A stretch of DNA of 64,000 nt from contig MU405300.1 in assembly GCA_022836615.1 (NCBI GenBank), forward strand, positions 1-64,000, read 5' to 3'. The notes below the pieces were generated by a model. That model was not told the DNA's origin. It searched no databases and worked only from the letters and a program-made list of their open reading frames with translations. Position numbers and translations under genes: made by a program. Below, in pieces: positions 10,848 through 22,971 of this stretch (position 1 is its first letter; each line of letters opens with the position of its first letter). This DNA comes from Annulohypoxylon bovei var. microspora (Eukaryota > Ascomycota > Sordariomycetes > Xylariales > Hypoxylaceae).

Positions 10848-12492
10848 AAGGAATCTCTAAGTCGGATTCCATCTATCAGTAAGCTCTTCAAAGAAAAAGA
10901 AAAATACAAGGAAATGAAAATAATATGAATTCTGTCATGGATTGGTCTATAGGGAGCGTGGTGTAGATAGTACACCAGATCTTGAAATCTTTAATTGATA
11001 GATCGAAAAGGGTACTGGGTACTTACAGTTTAGCAGTTTAGCAGTTTAATTGCTGGCAATTCTTAGAATGCGCTAAGGGAAGAATGGATGTGCACGGTCC
11101 ATAAAAAGCTAAATTCTTACCACAGATTCCAGCACGCGTCTTTGCGCGATGAGGGGTACTGGCAGAATTGGTACCTAGGTATCCCCTCCAAATTCACCAG
11201 CCACACACAAATTGGGGTAATTGATTGTGGCAGTTGTGGCTAGTTCCATGATCGGTGATCTTCCAAGTTCCAGGTGGTTTGAATTGCAAGGTGATTGCCG
11301 CATACGGAATAAGCGATATTCGGATATGTAGCCTTTTCTTGTAGGTACCTACGTAAGTCTTGGCTTTCTAATTTCAACAGATTATTACTACTACAGTATG
11401 ATGTGATTCAACTGATATGTATGAATCCTTCGACTTGTAATCAATTTTACGCCTCCAGTGCCTCCAACACTTATCTGGATTTAGCATCGTGAAGTTCCCA
11501 AAATCCGGAGAACTTATTCCGCAATATCAAAAATCGAGATTTCAAAATTGTGGCGCTGTGCTCGCACATTTTTGAAACCGCTACACAAACAGAACCTTGG
11601 AACTTTAGAACAGCTGGAGATTGCGAAGGTTTGACTTTCGCCCTGTCACAGGCAGTCGCAAGCAAAGCGCACACTGGGTCTCTCCCGTAATACAGCAGCG
11701 GCGGCGGAGCTCTAGCTCCAACTTTGCACCTCCTACCTAGCACCTCCCGAGCCTAGGAAGGTTTAGCTGCCCAATAACTTTCCCACCACCTCTTTCCACC
11801 TACTTTCAACCAATCATTAGAAATTTTCCGTACTACAATCTGTCTAGCTTCAACTTTAGAAAAGTCACTTATGCAAGCTTCTGAATCGGCAAAGTCATTA
11901 TAAGTAATTGTCATCTTTATCTTGATTTTTGACCACCTACCTTGCCTTGCTTTGCCCTACTTGGGAGGTCATCGTCGCCATCCGAAAATCTCGATAAATT
12001 TCAATCTTCATCTTTCAAGACAAAGTCAGCCTTCAATCTGAAGATACTAGCATACCTAATGTGTTTAATTATTATTAAATAAATTCCCGAGTCACATGTA
12101 TGAAGGAGGCTCCTCATCGCCTTATCGCATTGACCAATCCAGTCGAATCATATGAAAGTGCCCGACTGAGTGGAAGTGTGGAAACCTGCAGAGCCCGAGT
12201 CAATAACTTTTGTCCACTTTCGTCCACATCCGTCCACTTTGAACGTTCAAGGGTATTTTCCTCATGGATTACCCCGGCCCGGTCCATCGTGAATAGCTGA
12301 CTTGCTTGGCGACCTTGTTTTGACTGCGACCCAACGAGCCCCGATACCTATCGTCGTTAATTAATAACCATTGACACCTATTGCAACTTCGCTCTAGCTT
12401 AATTCGAATCGTCAATTTCCCCGGATGACAAACTGACAAATTTGAAAACCTCTGGATCCGATTCCAGCGAGTTGCATTCGTTAATTGCCGAT
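10848..12492. other. Intergenic between divergent SLD3 and SSK2
   Basis: This 1.6-kb region lies between divergently transcribed genes and should hold both promoters. Pyrimidine-rich segments (about 11750-12040) precede the SSK2 start, as is common in fungal promoters. Short upstream open frames exist but none looks like a gene. Confidence 0.55.
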
Positions 12493-15400
12493 ATGTCCGC
12501 CGAAACATCACCACGCGCCGTCCGATTCTCCCCCAGCGAGGTTGAGCTGGTTCAAGATAAGGCCAAAAGCTCGCGACCCATTGCTATATCCACCGACTCC
12601 GATGGCTCAGGCTCATCCGAAGATTATGCTCACGACCCCCATGAGCTTGAGCGCCAGGACGAATTAGGCTCTCTTCCTCCGTATGGGGATGGCAGTCTCT
12701 CTAGCTCTATGGCCTCGCTGGCCCCTAATTCGGTTGCTAACAATGCCGGGAGACAACGAGGGTCTACCGGTGAAGCTAATGCCAACAATGTCGCGAATGG
12801 TGTTGGGGGTCGCCAGCAACAACAACAATCACAACAACAACAAAGGCCCCATGTTGCGAGAACTCCTTCTAGCACATATGCTCCGCAAAGGGGCCCTCCT
12901 CCGCAGCCGCCGTCATTCATCACCAATTCGACGCGGTCCGGATCACGTCGGCGAGATCCTGCCGATAAGTTTCGCGACCAAGAACCTGCCTACCTCCGCA
13001 TGATGCGTCAAGATCAACCTCCCAATGGATACTTCGATCCCTACACCCCCAGTGTAGACTACTCTGATGAAGAGTCCGAGGGTGAGACCCCTTCTTCTGA
13101 AGGTGTTTTCGACGATCGATTCCCCCACGACGAGACTATCATGTTTCAAAATCTAATCGACGACACACAACCCACCGAAGATGACATTAAAGATCCGCTC
13201 AACCGCGAGCGGCTGGAGTGGCATGGTATGCTGGCGGCAGTCTTAACCGGTGATGTTGTGAAACAGGAGAAGAAGCGACTTATTGGATCATCGGAATCGC
13301 AGGGCGGAAAATCCACGTACAGGGGCGAATTGTGGCTGGGGATCAGGTCGAAAATGACCGGGCGGTCTCTTGCTGTCCAGCGAAAGGTAGTCGAGGAGGC
13401 ACGAGGGAATCTTGACCGGACTATCGACGAGATCACGCGATTCGAAGTGCAAGGTGAAACCGCAGCCGGTAAACCCGCCCTTGAGCAGGTTCGGGATATT
13501 GTTAAAAAGATCGAGAAATGCGAGAGTCTGTATCCCTCGTGGTCAATGTTGGGAGTCGTGCACTCGCAAGTTACGTCTCAGGCGTTCCAAGAAGCTTATG
13601 ACTCTGTCATGTCTTGGTATAATACCAATGAAATGATCAACACTGAGCTATCAATCCTAAAGAAATGGGTTGGTAATGATGACCTGGATTTTCAGAGAAC
13701 GAAGCAGAGGTCGCCGAGCACCAACGGTTTAAGCGACGAAACCTCGTTCTTGGACCGCCTTTTGAAGGAGGATGGCTTAAGATCACTCCATGAAGATGAC
13801 GAGGCTGCAACGCTGGAAGACGCTCTCAAGACCAAATCACTCATCCGAAGGAGCATGCTGACGCCGATCTCGACTACGATCGCCAAGGCCAAGGAAACCC
13901 TCATTATGAACTCGGCCGCCTTTCATAAACGACATCTCCCTCCATATATCGAAGAACTACTTACCCTTATCAGCTTCCCCTCACGATTGATTGAAGAAAT
14001 TATTAAAGTTAGAGTGGCTTATGCAAGAAAAATGAAAGAGACTACCCAGCAAACGCCTATCCTCCAGGACCAGATGATCTCGCAATTTGAGATCCTACTG
14101 AAGCTTGCGATTCGAATCAAGCAGGAGAATCTTACTGTTTCTCAACCTCAGCCCGGGTGGCACCTACCACCATGTATCGATGAATCGTTTGACCAGGTTG
14201 TACTCGACGCCCTAAAATATTATTTCAAGATGTTGAACTGGAAACTTAGCAGGAACAAAAACACTTTCAAAGAGGCTGAAGTTCTGTTTCAGGAATGGGA
14301 TTTCGCTAATGAGATTGGCCGACATCTTGTCGGAGGCGACATCGAAGTTGCTGAACAATTCAGCAACCTCACGTACAAAGCTCTGAATCGTCTTAGCCAG
14401 ACATTCGAGCGGGAGCTGCAGAGGAAGCCTAAGGAGAGCGCGGATGATATGAGTAAGAGATACATGCAGATGCTAGATTCGGTACGAGTTAGGCAAAGGA
14501 TGCTCCAGCGGTTCTTGAGGATGTTGAGCGAGCACTATGAGAACGCGTCGGATATAAGCATCGCCCTCGGTGCCGAGGGTCTTAGGACGTTGTATGAACG
14601 ACTTTCGGTAACCGGTCACTTTCTGGTCGACGAAGTTGACGGTATCCAAATCATCGCGTCGCCGGCCCTTTGTGGTCGCGACGACGAAGTCCAATCGATA
14701 CTACGGAATTGCTTTCACGAACAGATCTCCGAGGATCCTACAGACCCATACGTACTAATACTTCGTCCAGAAGCCCCATTGCACTGGTTTGGTAATCGAC
14801 GAATTCAATCCCTAAACATCGATTCAACAGATCTCAAACTAGGTCAAATGCGTCTTATCGCAGACGGATCTCAAAGCCGGTTAGCAAACGCCAGGAAACT
14901 CTTTCTAGAGACAATCGATATGCATCTCGACCTCATCGTAGAAGCACGCTCGAATCTTCACAAGGTCAACACTAGACTATTCGAGATTCGAAAGGTTGGC
15001 TTCAAATTGTCCAACACGTTCATGGACAGTGTTGAGATCATCCGAAAGCAAACTAAAGGGTTAGATTGTCAGGACCTTATCCAGACCTGCTTCGTCTTCG
15101 CAACCGAGTTTGGTCAGCGATCGCTTTTATACATGGACAGCAATCGACGGCAGATAAACAATATGAAGCTCACTAAGCTCAGTTTGGATTGGGTCAGCTT
15201 CATCTGTGACGACTGCAAAGTTACCGATCGCAAATCTTTCCGCTGGGCTGTACCCGCATTGGAATTTGCGATGGGCATGACTAGAGGCCGGCACATTCTA
15301 GGACTCGGCGACGATGAATATTCAAAGCTGCGGGCTAAAGTGTCGGGGTGTATGTCACTTCTTATCTCACACTTCGATATTCTCGGTGCCAAGTCCAACC

Positions 15401-16651
15401 AGGCAGCGCAGTTGGAGAAAGAGCGGATCGAAGCTCTCGTTGGACAGTTCAAGAGGTTCGACAAGAACAGAATGCTCGACGACGATGAGGCTACCAAGTA
15501 TATACAGGAAGGGCGCTTACTTCAACTCGCCAACATCGATGAGGTACAGAGACGTACTGTGGAAGAGAGGCAAGGACTCGGACGAGTTTTGGAGGTTTCC
15601 AATGAAGTTGATCGATCATTAGCATACCTTTCATCATCTGCCACCAACGTAACCATGAGATGGCAACAGGGTCATTTTGTGGGTGGCGGAACGTTTGGCA
15701 ATGTCTACGCCGCGATGAATTTAGATACCGGCCATCTCATGGCTGTCAAGGAGATCAGACTACAAGACCCCAAGCTGATACCTCAGGTCGCCACGCAAAT
15801 CAAGGACGAGATGGGTGTTCTAGAAGTCCTTGATCATCCCAACGTTGTTTCCTATTACGGTATCGAAGTTCATCGCGACAGGGTCTACATCTTCATGGAA
15901 TTCTGCTCAGGCGGTTCACTAGCCAACTTGTTAGAACACGGTCGGATCGAGGATGAGCAGGTTGTTATGGTTTATGCGCTACAGCTTCTTGAGGGTCTAG
16001 CTTACCTTCACGAAAGCGGCATCGCTCATCGCGACATCAAACCAGAAAGTAAGTTTTACGTTTCTATCATTTGACCCATCTTATGCTAAGATTTATCCAG
16101 ACATCCTCCTCGATCATAACGGTGTCATCAAGTACGTTGACTTTGGTGCCGCCAAGGTCATCGCTCGCCAGGGACGCACTCTAGTTCACGGCCTCGCCGC
16201 CACGAAGCCCAACAAATCGATGACCGGTACGCCTATGTATATGTCGCCCGAGGTCATCAAAGGCGAGAATCCTGGACGTGCTGGAGCGGTAGACGTCTGG
16301 TCTCTGGGGTGCGTGATTCTCGAGATGGTTACCGGCCGCCGACCTTGGTCTAATCTCGACAACGAATGGGCAATTATGTACAATATTGCTCAAGGTAACC
16401 CCCCGCAGCTTCCTAACATGGATCAGCTGAGCGTAACGGGGATCGATTTTTTGAGCAAATGTTTCGTCAGAGACCCCAAGAGGAGGGCGAGCGCTGTCGA
16501 GCTGCTCCAGCACGAGTGGATTATGTGCATTCGCAATCAAGTCGTCGAACCGCCTACTCCTAGTGATACAAGTAGTAATTCGGCTCAGAGCACGCCACAT
16601 CCTTTTTCGGCGGGGAGCAAGGGAAGTGCGGGTGGGGACGGCTTTTATTAG
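12493..16651 (+). CDS. SSK2: MAP kinase kinase kinase of the osmostress (HOG) pathway, Ssk2/OS-4/SskB type
   Basis: Two exons, 12493..16048 and 16101..16651, give 1368 residues. The 52-nt intron splits the HRDIKPEN catalytic loop. Residues 1 to about 200 are disordered with a Gln tract near residue 110. A long conserved regulatory region follows, typical of Ssk2/MTK1 kinases. The kinase domain spans about 1056-1325: Gly loop GGGTFGNVYA, AVKEIRL (lysine about 1086), HRDIKPEN, DFG (about 1199), and GTPMYMSPEVI before subdomain IX. It receives the signal from the Sln1-Ypd1-Ssk1 phosphorelay and phosphorylates the MAPKK Pbs2/OS-5, leading to Hog1/OS-2. It acts in the cytoplasm. An in-frame ATG at 12442 would add 17 residues. 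The frame stays open for 103 codons after the TAG stop, which is unusual. Confidence 0.95.
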
Positions 16652-16963
16652 GAATACTGGCCTCCTGAAGATTTGCCTTCTGTCCTAGTAACTGAAACAA
16701 ATGAGGGTGTGGAGACGTTGCCTAGCAAACCTCCGACACCGCCGTTCGAGGACCTTGAGAACGATTCTCCGTCAAATATACATCGAACATCCACGAGCAA
16801 CTGGTCGATTCCCCCCACTACCATACAGGCGGCACAAGAGTCCGCAAGGAGAGCACAGGTCAGAGAGTCTGTCAGAAGGGCACGGGCGGAGTCCGAACCC
16901 TATTTACATTACGAGTGTTTACAAACGGAATTCGGACCTAGTTCCTCCAACAGCACACCTTAA
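16652..16963 (+). other. In-frame open extension behind the SSK2 stop codon
   Basis: Directly after TAG (16649-16651) the same frame continues for 103 sense codons to TAA at 16961-16963. The translated tail is rich in Ser, Thr, Pro and Glu with an Arg/Ala-rich helical stretch, like a disordered kinase tail; another frame is also open but Arg-rich, as shadows often are. It could be a readthrough extension, the remnant of a longer C-terminus cut by a recent stop, or chance. No good intron that removes the TAG was found. Confidence 0.4.
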
Positions 16964-19286
16964 TATCTTATCACGAACACAACAAGAAGGTTTGGGATGT
17001 GAAGGGGACGAGCGAAAACATATTACTTAGCGTGGGGGGTGTATATACGACTACGACAGCGAGACTACTTAGGTAGTCATGTTTGAGGATTCTTCACTGT
17101 ACGGCTTGAGATTCATACGTCCGGCTGCATGAGCGACGGAGTCGAGAGCTATTTTTATTGTCTTGTTTTTTCCCTCTCTACTTCTGCATAACTTGGGGCG
17201 TTTATTGCTGCACATATCTAAGGGGTCCGAGACGTCTGGCGGAAGGGGGTGGTGTCTGGTTGCTCGTCAAGTTTGTTACCGCTGCTGTACCTAGCCCTAC
17301 CGAGCAGGCTATACCGCATGCCTCTCTCGATTCTCGAGGCAGACTGATGTGGACTGTATGTTAGACAGGTCGGGATATGTCGGTTGGCGGTGGTGGAGTT
17401 GTAAGTTACGCACACGCACACTATAATACCCTTGTATGATTGAACGGTCCCGGCGTGCGAACAAATTACTCAAGTGTTTGTAAGATGCCCACACCAGGCT
17501 AGCTATGTATGCACCTATACCTACCTATCTACCTAGCTAGCTACTATTATACAATATTTGTAAGCATAAACAACGCCTCCTTTTAATCTCTCGCACGCCA
17601 TACGTACATGTGCACATATGTAAACCTTGCCCGGCGTATTAGTCGCCGGTGGGTACCACCACTACCGGCAGCTAAGGTCCTTAGTCCTAGGTGGCCAAGT
17701 TCATGCGCTGCGGAGTCCGGAGTATATGCACCACATGGGTTAGGCTGGGCCTCTAATACCTACCTACCTACATACCTACCTAGGTGGATGGATAGGTTAG
17801 GTGGTTTGGGATGGATACACAGAACAGAACAGGACAGGACAGGACAGGGAGGCGCACGCCATAAGCGTGAGGTGCAGAATATTGCCTACATAGATAGCGC
17901 CTCTCATGTCGTGTCGTGTCATGTCGCGTCGTGTGGCGATGCCGGCGCTATGGGGGAGGACGGGCAGATACCGGGGGTGGCTGGAAACCGGATTCGTACC
18001 TTGCAAGTTGCGTGGTGGTGGTGGTGGTGCACGCGGGTTCGTGAGGCGCTACCGTGGGGGTTGGGCTGGCGGCGCGGGATCCGGGGTAGGGAGGCTTTTA
18101 CGTACATACAATACATACATATATACCTACCTAGGTATGTATTTAACTTTCAGGTTTATATGTTAGGTGGTCAACAGGCTTGCTAATTGCGCACCGCTTA
18201 TAGGTAGGTGTGCTAGGTGAATGGGACAGCTGTTGTATAAAGCGTATAGTGCCTTGGTAGGTGCAAGCGGTGTAAGCTAAGGCGAGGATGCTGTCTAGCA
18301 TTGTTGCAGTAACCTTGGAAGGACTGTGGTGCGCGTGTTAGGGTTTCGGTGCCGTTGAGCGGCGTCTAATAATATAGTCTGTTAAGATGTGGATGCTTCT
18401 ACTGGGAGGAGTGGCTAGGTAGGTAGGTATACAGCTTTTCTACAGCAATATGCTTGAACCAATATCTCTCCTCTCTACTACCTTGCCCTACTTGCCCTAC
18501 CTAGTCAATCTAAGTAGACGACAATTAAGTATAGATGTAAGTATACATACCTAGGTAGAAACAACAACTCTACCCCCACCCAAGCCAGAGCATCTATCTA
18601 CGCCTTACGTATATAATTATCGAGTTCATAGACCTACATCTCGAGATAGCAACCTGTTTAGATAGGGCATGCCTGAATGTACGCTTGGCACGAGGATTGG
18701 AGGGCAAGGTGGTATGTAGGAAGGTAAGTAGGTAGGTTTTGTAGGTAACAGTCACGACGCTGCAACGGTGATCCGTGATGAGAGAGAGCCCTTTCCCAGC
18801 TCCCCGCAGATGCGCGATCACGGTAGGCCTGAAAGTCTCACCTCCTTACTGGCAATTTTCTCTCGGTCCAATGCGCACGGCTAGGATCGGAGCACACACA
18901 CATTAGTACGTAAACAGGTTTTCAATTAAGCCGTTTCATTTAGTCATCACTTCCAGTGCCCCTGGCCTTGCCGGGAATAGGGGCGTATGTTGTTATGTGT
19001 GTGTGTGATGAACACACAGTTTAGTTTGTTGAGATCCAGCTCGCCCAATCCTAGCAAGCGATCCATTCTTAATCTCAGCTGTAGTTCCAGAGCCGTATGC
19101 GGTGACAAAGAATCAAGATTCTGGTCCTAGACCACGGTAGCGAGATCTCCAAGCCAATTAACCCCTGAACAATGCCCTCGGCCTCGCAACATGACAAAAC
19201 AAATCCGCCGAGATCTGTCACGGCCGTCAATCCAAGGGAAAGGGCTGAGTAGAGTTGCAGCGAGCGTCGTAAATCACAGCGCGAGC
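16964..19286. other. Intergenic with tetranucleotide microsatellites
   Basis: Downstream flanks of the convergent SSK2 and DPB4 genes. The region contains many CCTACCTA/TAGGTAGG runs (about 17505-17535, 17756-17790, 18120-18140, 18414-18430), an AGGAC run at 17830-17848 and a degenerate TGTCG run at 17907-17935. No gene was recognised. Confidence 0.6.
17756..17790. repeat. ACCT-type microsatellite
   Basis: Tandem CTAC/CCTA units ending in a palindromic ACCTAGGT. This is one of many dispersed copies of the motif in the window. Confidence 0.7.
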
Positions 19287-20443
19287 TCAATCACTGTCAC
19301 CGTCGTCAAGAGCGTCATCCTGCTCATCCCGTGGCTCCCGCTCCTCGAGGCGGTCAGGGTCATCCGCTCCCTCCTCCTCGTCCTCCTCGTCCTCCTCTTC
19401 TTCCTCGGCCTCATTCTCATTCTCATCCTCGTCGTCCTCTTCCTGCTCCGCTTCCGGCTCCGTCTCGGCATCGCTCTGCTCCTGAGTTTCCGCCGTCATG
19501 TCGCCGTCGACATCCATAGCCGAGTCGTCCGGCGCGTTGGGCTTCTGCTTCTTGGAAGCGCGCGGGGCCGATGAGTCCTGGGTGTTCGTGGCGGCGCTCG
19601 CATTCGACACCATGGAGGCGTTGGGGTCCGTGACCTTGTCGGCCTTCTCAGCCCTCTTGGCGGCGGCCACCTTCCTGCGGTAGGTGCTGCGCTTGGTAGT
19701 CTGGACCTCGTTGAACTCTGATTTTTTTTAAAATTAGTGACCCATCCCGTACTATACCATATCATATCACATTAAAGGAGGGGTAGGCTTGAGTACGTAC
19801 TCTTAAATTCAGCCTCCAGCCTTTCGCGCATGAATTCGAACTCTATGTCGTTGAGCGCATCGAAGACATCAGCAGGCATGATAGTCTTCTTGTTAGAGCT
19901 CAGCGTCTTCTCGTTTGCCCTACGTCCCGTTAGATATTTAGCCCTATTTTGCAGATATGTACCTAGATACTTACGCGTTGGCGATGTGGCTGATGAAGAC
20001 AGTTGCGCTCTTGCACATGGCCAGGACGGCGTTGGCTTGGATCTGGGTGTTAGGAGGCAGAACACCCTTTGCGAGGCGCGTTATTATCGACTTTGGGAGG
20101 TTGAGGTCCTGCAAGAAATCCAGGTCATTAGCCGTGACCTAAAATCTAAACATGATTACGCGATCGCATCACATACCTCGATTGTAATAGCATCCCGACC
20201 ATCCTTATCCTTATCTTTTGCATCCTTCTTCTCCTTGTCCTTCTCAGAAGGCGTGGTGGCTTCGGCAGGTCGTTGGGAATCCATCTCTATCGATGGGGTA
20301 GGCTTAGATCGCGATGCGACGGTGGTAGTACCAGCTGCAGGTCGCAGAGAAGTGGAAGAGGTGTCGGCGTCGGAACCATCGTAGACGAATTGGGCCATAG
20401 ATACGCCGCTCGCTCGAGTGCTGTCGCTCTTTCGAGGCGGCAT
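19287..20443 (-). CDS. DPB4: DNA polymerase epsilon histone-fold subunit Dpb4 (POLE3 family)
   Basis: Four exons, complement(19287..19717, 19801..19919, 19975..20108, 20177..20443), give 316 residues. Introns of 83, 55 and 68 nt keep frame. The histone fold (CBF/NF-Y type) starts at about residue 90 with DLNLPKSIITRLAKGVLP and continues through CKSATVFISHIANAANEK to MPADVFDALNDIEFEFM. A basic linker and a long acidic Asp/Glu tail (about the last 80 residues) follow, as in fungal Dpb4. Dpb4 pairs with Dpb3 in DNA polymerase epsilon and, in yeast, with Dls1 in the ISW2/CHRAC remodeller, linking replication with chromatin assembly in the nucleus. The start at 20443 gives MPPRKSD. An upstream in-frame ATG at 20485 is possible but less likely. 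Confidence 0.92.
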
Positions 20444-22971
20444 GGTGGTGTAGTGAGTGAATCGTATGTCAAGCTGAGACGTCACTAGCTCCAGTCAACA
20501 GCTAGGTGCAGTGACTATAGAGAGTTACCCGTCCAATTGGTTCGTCAAAAGCGAATCGCGGTTGATTAATCGACGATCTGATTGATTAAAAAGTTGATAA
20601 AGTCGAAATTGGAGATAAAGTTTGGTAACTTTCTATGGTTATCGTTAGGCTGTACTGTACTATCTAGTGCCCCACGTTTGACGCGCCTGAGACGCGTAAA
20701 GAGCTTTGGGGAAGGTACCCTCTGTCAAGTACTTCTTTTAACCTTCACCTTCATCTTTTCTCTTAACTTTAACATCACCATCTTCATTTAATATTCAATT
20801 GTTCAAACTGTTTATACAAATCCTTATTGTCAAGAACTTGGATACTATCAAGGATAATTATTATTATGAGAAACATCACCCTTATGTTAATATAATGTTA
20901 TTCCCTCATCGTGAGTTAAGTTTAGATTCTTGATATTCGCAGACAGATTCATCAGACCGTCGTCTATTTACATTACATTCTGAGCTCCCTACGATATTTA
21001 AAGCTCAAACTAGAATCATCCATAGATCCCTATCTAATTCTCCCTAATATCTTTAAACGGCCCGAGAGCATGTCCCACCAGTCCGACGGAGGACTCGATC
21101 TTAGAGCTAATCGGCCGGACTTAGCAGCTTAGATTCAGCGTGGATTTAGATCTCCATACAAGATATCGAGCAACACCAAAACACCGAGTGATTAATAACT
21201 AAAGCTCATTAAAATCTTACATAATAGCATCCCCTCACCATCAGCAGATAAGAAACACCTACCACCACAGCCCGCAGAACAGCAGCGGAATCTCTCGGCA
21301 TAATTCCCCGTCGCCCAATGACCCGCCCCGAGCAACTCCCGGGGGGCGTGTTTGATCGGCGGCAGGGGTTCCCGATTACTCAGGCCACTAATCCTCGCCC
21401 TCCCTACCTAATCATCTTAGAGATCACACGCATGCATGAATAACGATATCCAGATTTTTCCCGTGGCAATAACGTGGCAGGACGACCTTCGCCGCCTTCT
21501 AGACTCTAGATGCTAGCTAGCCAGCTAGCTTGGCCGCGAATCGCGGATCGCGATCCCGCTGAGATGAGATCCCCCCGGGAAGCATCGAGCAGCATAATTA
21601 AGTGCAATCCCACAACCCTAACTAACCTGCCAGCCTGCTAACCCCCAGGTATGTAGATTTAGAAACACACCTTGAAATTTACCCGGAGGACAACGTCCGG
21701 CTCCTACTCCTATTCGCGGCCGCGTCGCCATCGGGATTCGCAAGCCGAAAAGGGAGTTCGTGAAGAAAACGTGTGAAATTAAGTGCCGGCGCCACATCTG
21801 CAGAGTCAGCAATCACGGCATCGCATACACACCTAAACAGCATCCATGGTATCGCAAAAAAGTGCCGAGATGAACGGTGTTTTACTTTGTTTCAATTAAA
21901 CGTCTTAATTGAATATCGCAGCAAGCCTCTAGCCAACCACAAGCTGCACATAGCTCAAGCTACTACATTCCGGATCTGAATCTCCTCGCTCGCTCGGGGA
22001 AGCTGAAGAATTTGGGAACTGGGATCCCGCTAAGTGTATGGTGTATGTATTCCTCTCCTCTCCTCCCCATGCCGTCCTCCACCCCAGGACTCCGAACCCT
22101 CGTCTCCGGGTAAGGAGTCCCGTCTGCCTGCCTGGTGCAGCTCTATCACCTCGTCCTGCCCCTCGGACCTCGGACCGTGCGAACGTCGTCGTGTCCTCGA
22201 CGGCGTGAGTAAGTAATGATAAAGCCCCCGTCAAGAATATGCCACGTGCCCTATAATCAATGCAATAATGCTTCTCTCCTCAAACCAACCCAAATTCAAA
22301 ATCCCTCCTCGAAGGGGGGAAGCCATAATGCCTCTTCCCCGACGGAAAGACAAAAGCTCAGAACATAAACGTAACATAAAAAATATCCGGGGTATATCCT
22401 CCGTGTCTCGCGTCTCTCGCGTCTTGACGTTTCCGAAAACTCCGATGGGAAGAAAAAAAATAAAAATAAAAATGCAGATTAAATGGACGTAAATTGTTGC
22501 TGTGTCGGTACCAGAGGTGCCATGAACGTAAAGTCGTAGAGTGTTTAATGAAATGCCGTGTGAGTGCGCCGAAATAGCGCGGTGGTCGTCGGTGACAGGT
22601 GAAATGAGATGCGGTCGTGCTGCTGGCAGGCCGGCAAGGTTTGTTTGTTTGCTTATTTGTTTCCGGGCGAAAGGGGTAGGTAGGTGGGAGTGTCCCTATA
22701 TGCACAGCCTCAATAATCTGCGGGCGGGCGCACGGATCGTGTTCTTGTTTCGAACCGCTGAAGATGCAGAAGTCCCTTGTTTCTTCAGCGGAGGCAAGGG
22801 TGTTCGAGCCGAGCCTTCCCATTAGTCCGCCTTCGAGAACAAAACATTCCGAAACAGACGAAGAACGCTTGATTTGCTAAACCCCCCGGCAACCTCCAAA
22901 ACATGGGAAAACGTGGGAACGGCAGGGGTATGGAGCTTGGATGTTTGAAACTGGAGGTGGATCGCAGTCCT
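20444..22971. other. Intergenic, no gene recognised
   Basis: The DPB4 upstream flank, an AT-rich part (20580-21060) and a GC-richer part (21300-22240). Around 21510-21560 several overlapping palindromes occur (CTAGCTAG, CCAGCTAG, CGCGAATCGCGG, ATCGCGAT). Open frames of up to about 150 codons on the minus strand at 22358-22822 have no recognisable domain and may be the 3' flank of the next gene. Confidence 0.5.

Noticed and set aside
12100..12300. Small plus-strand frame upstream of SSK2.
   Set aside because: No coding composition, no domain, and it lies in the promoter/leader.
22358..22822. A 154-codon minus-strand frame near the Ser/Thr-rich protein.
   Set aside because: No domain or coding bias, and it sits directly downstream of a complete gene; probably chance.
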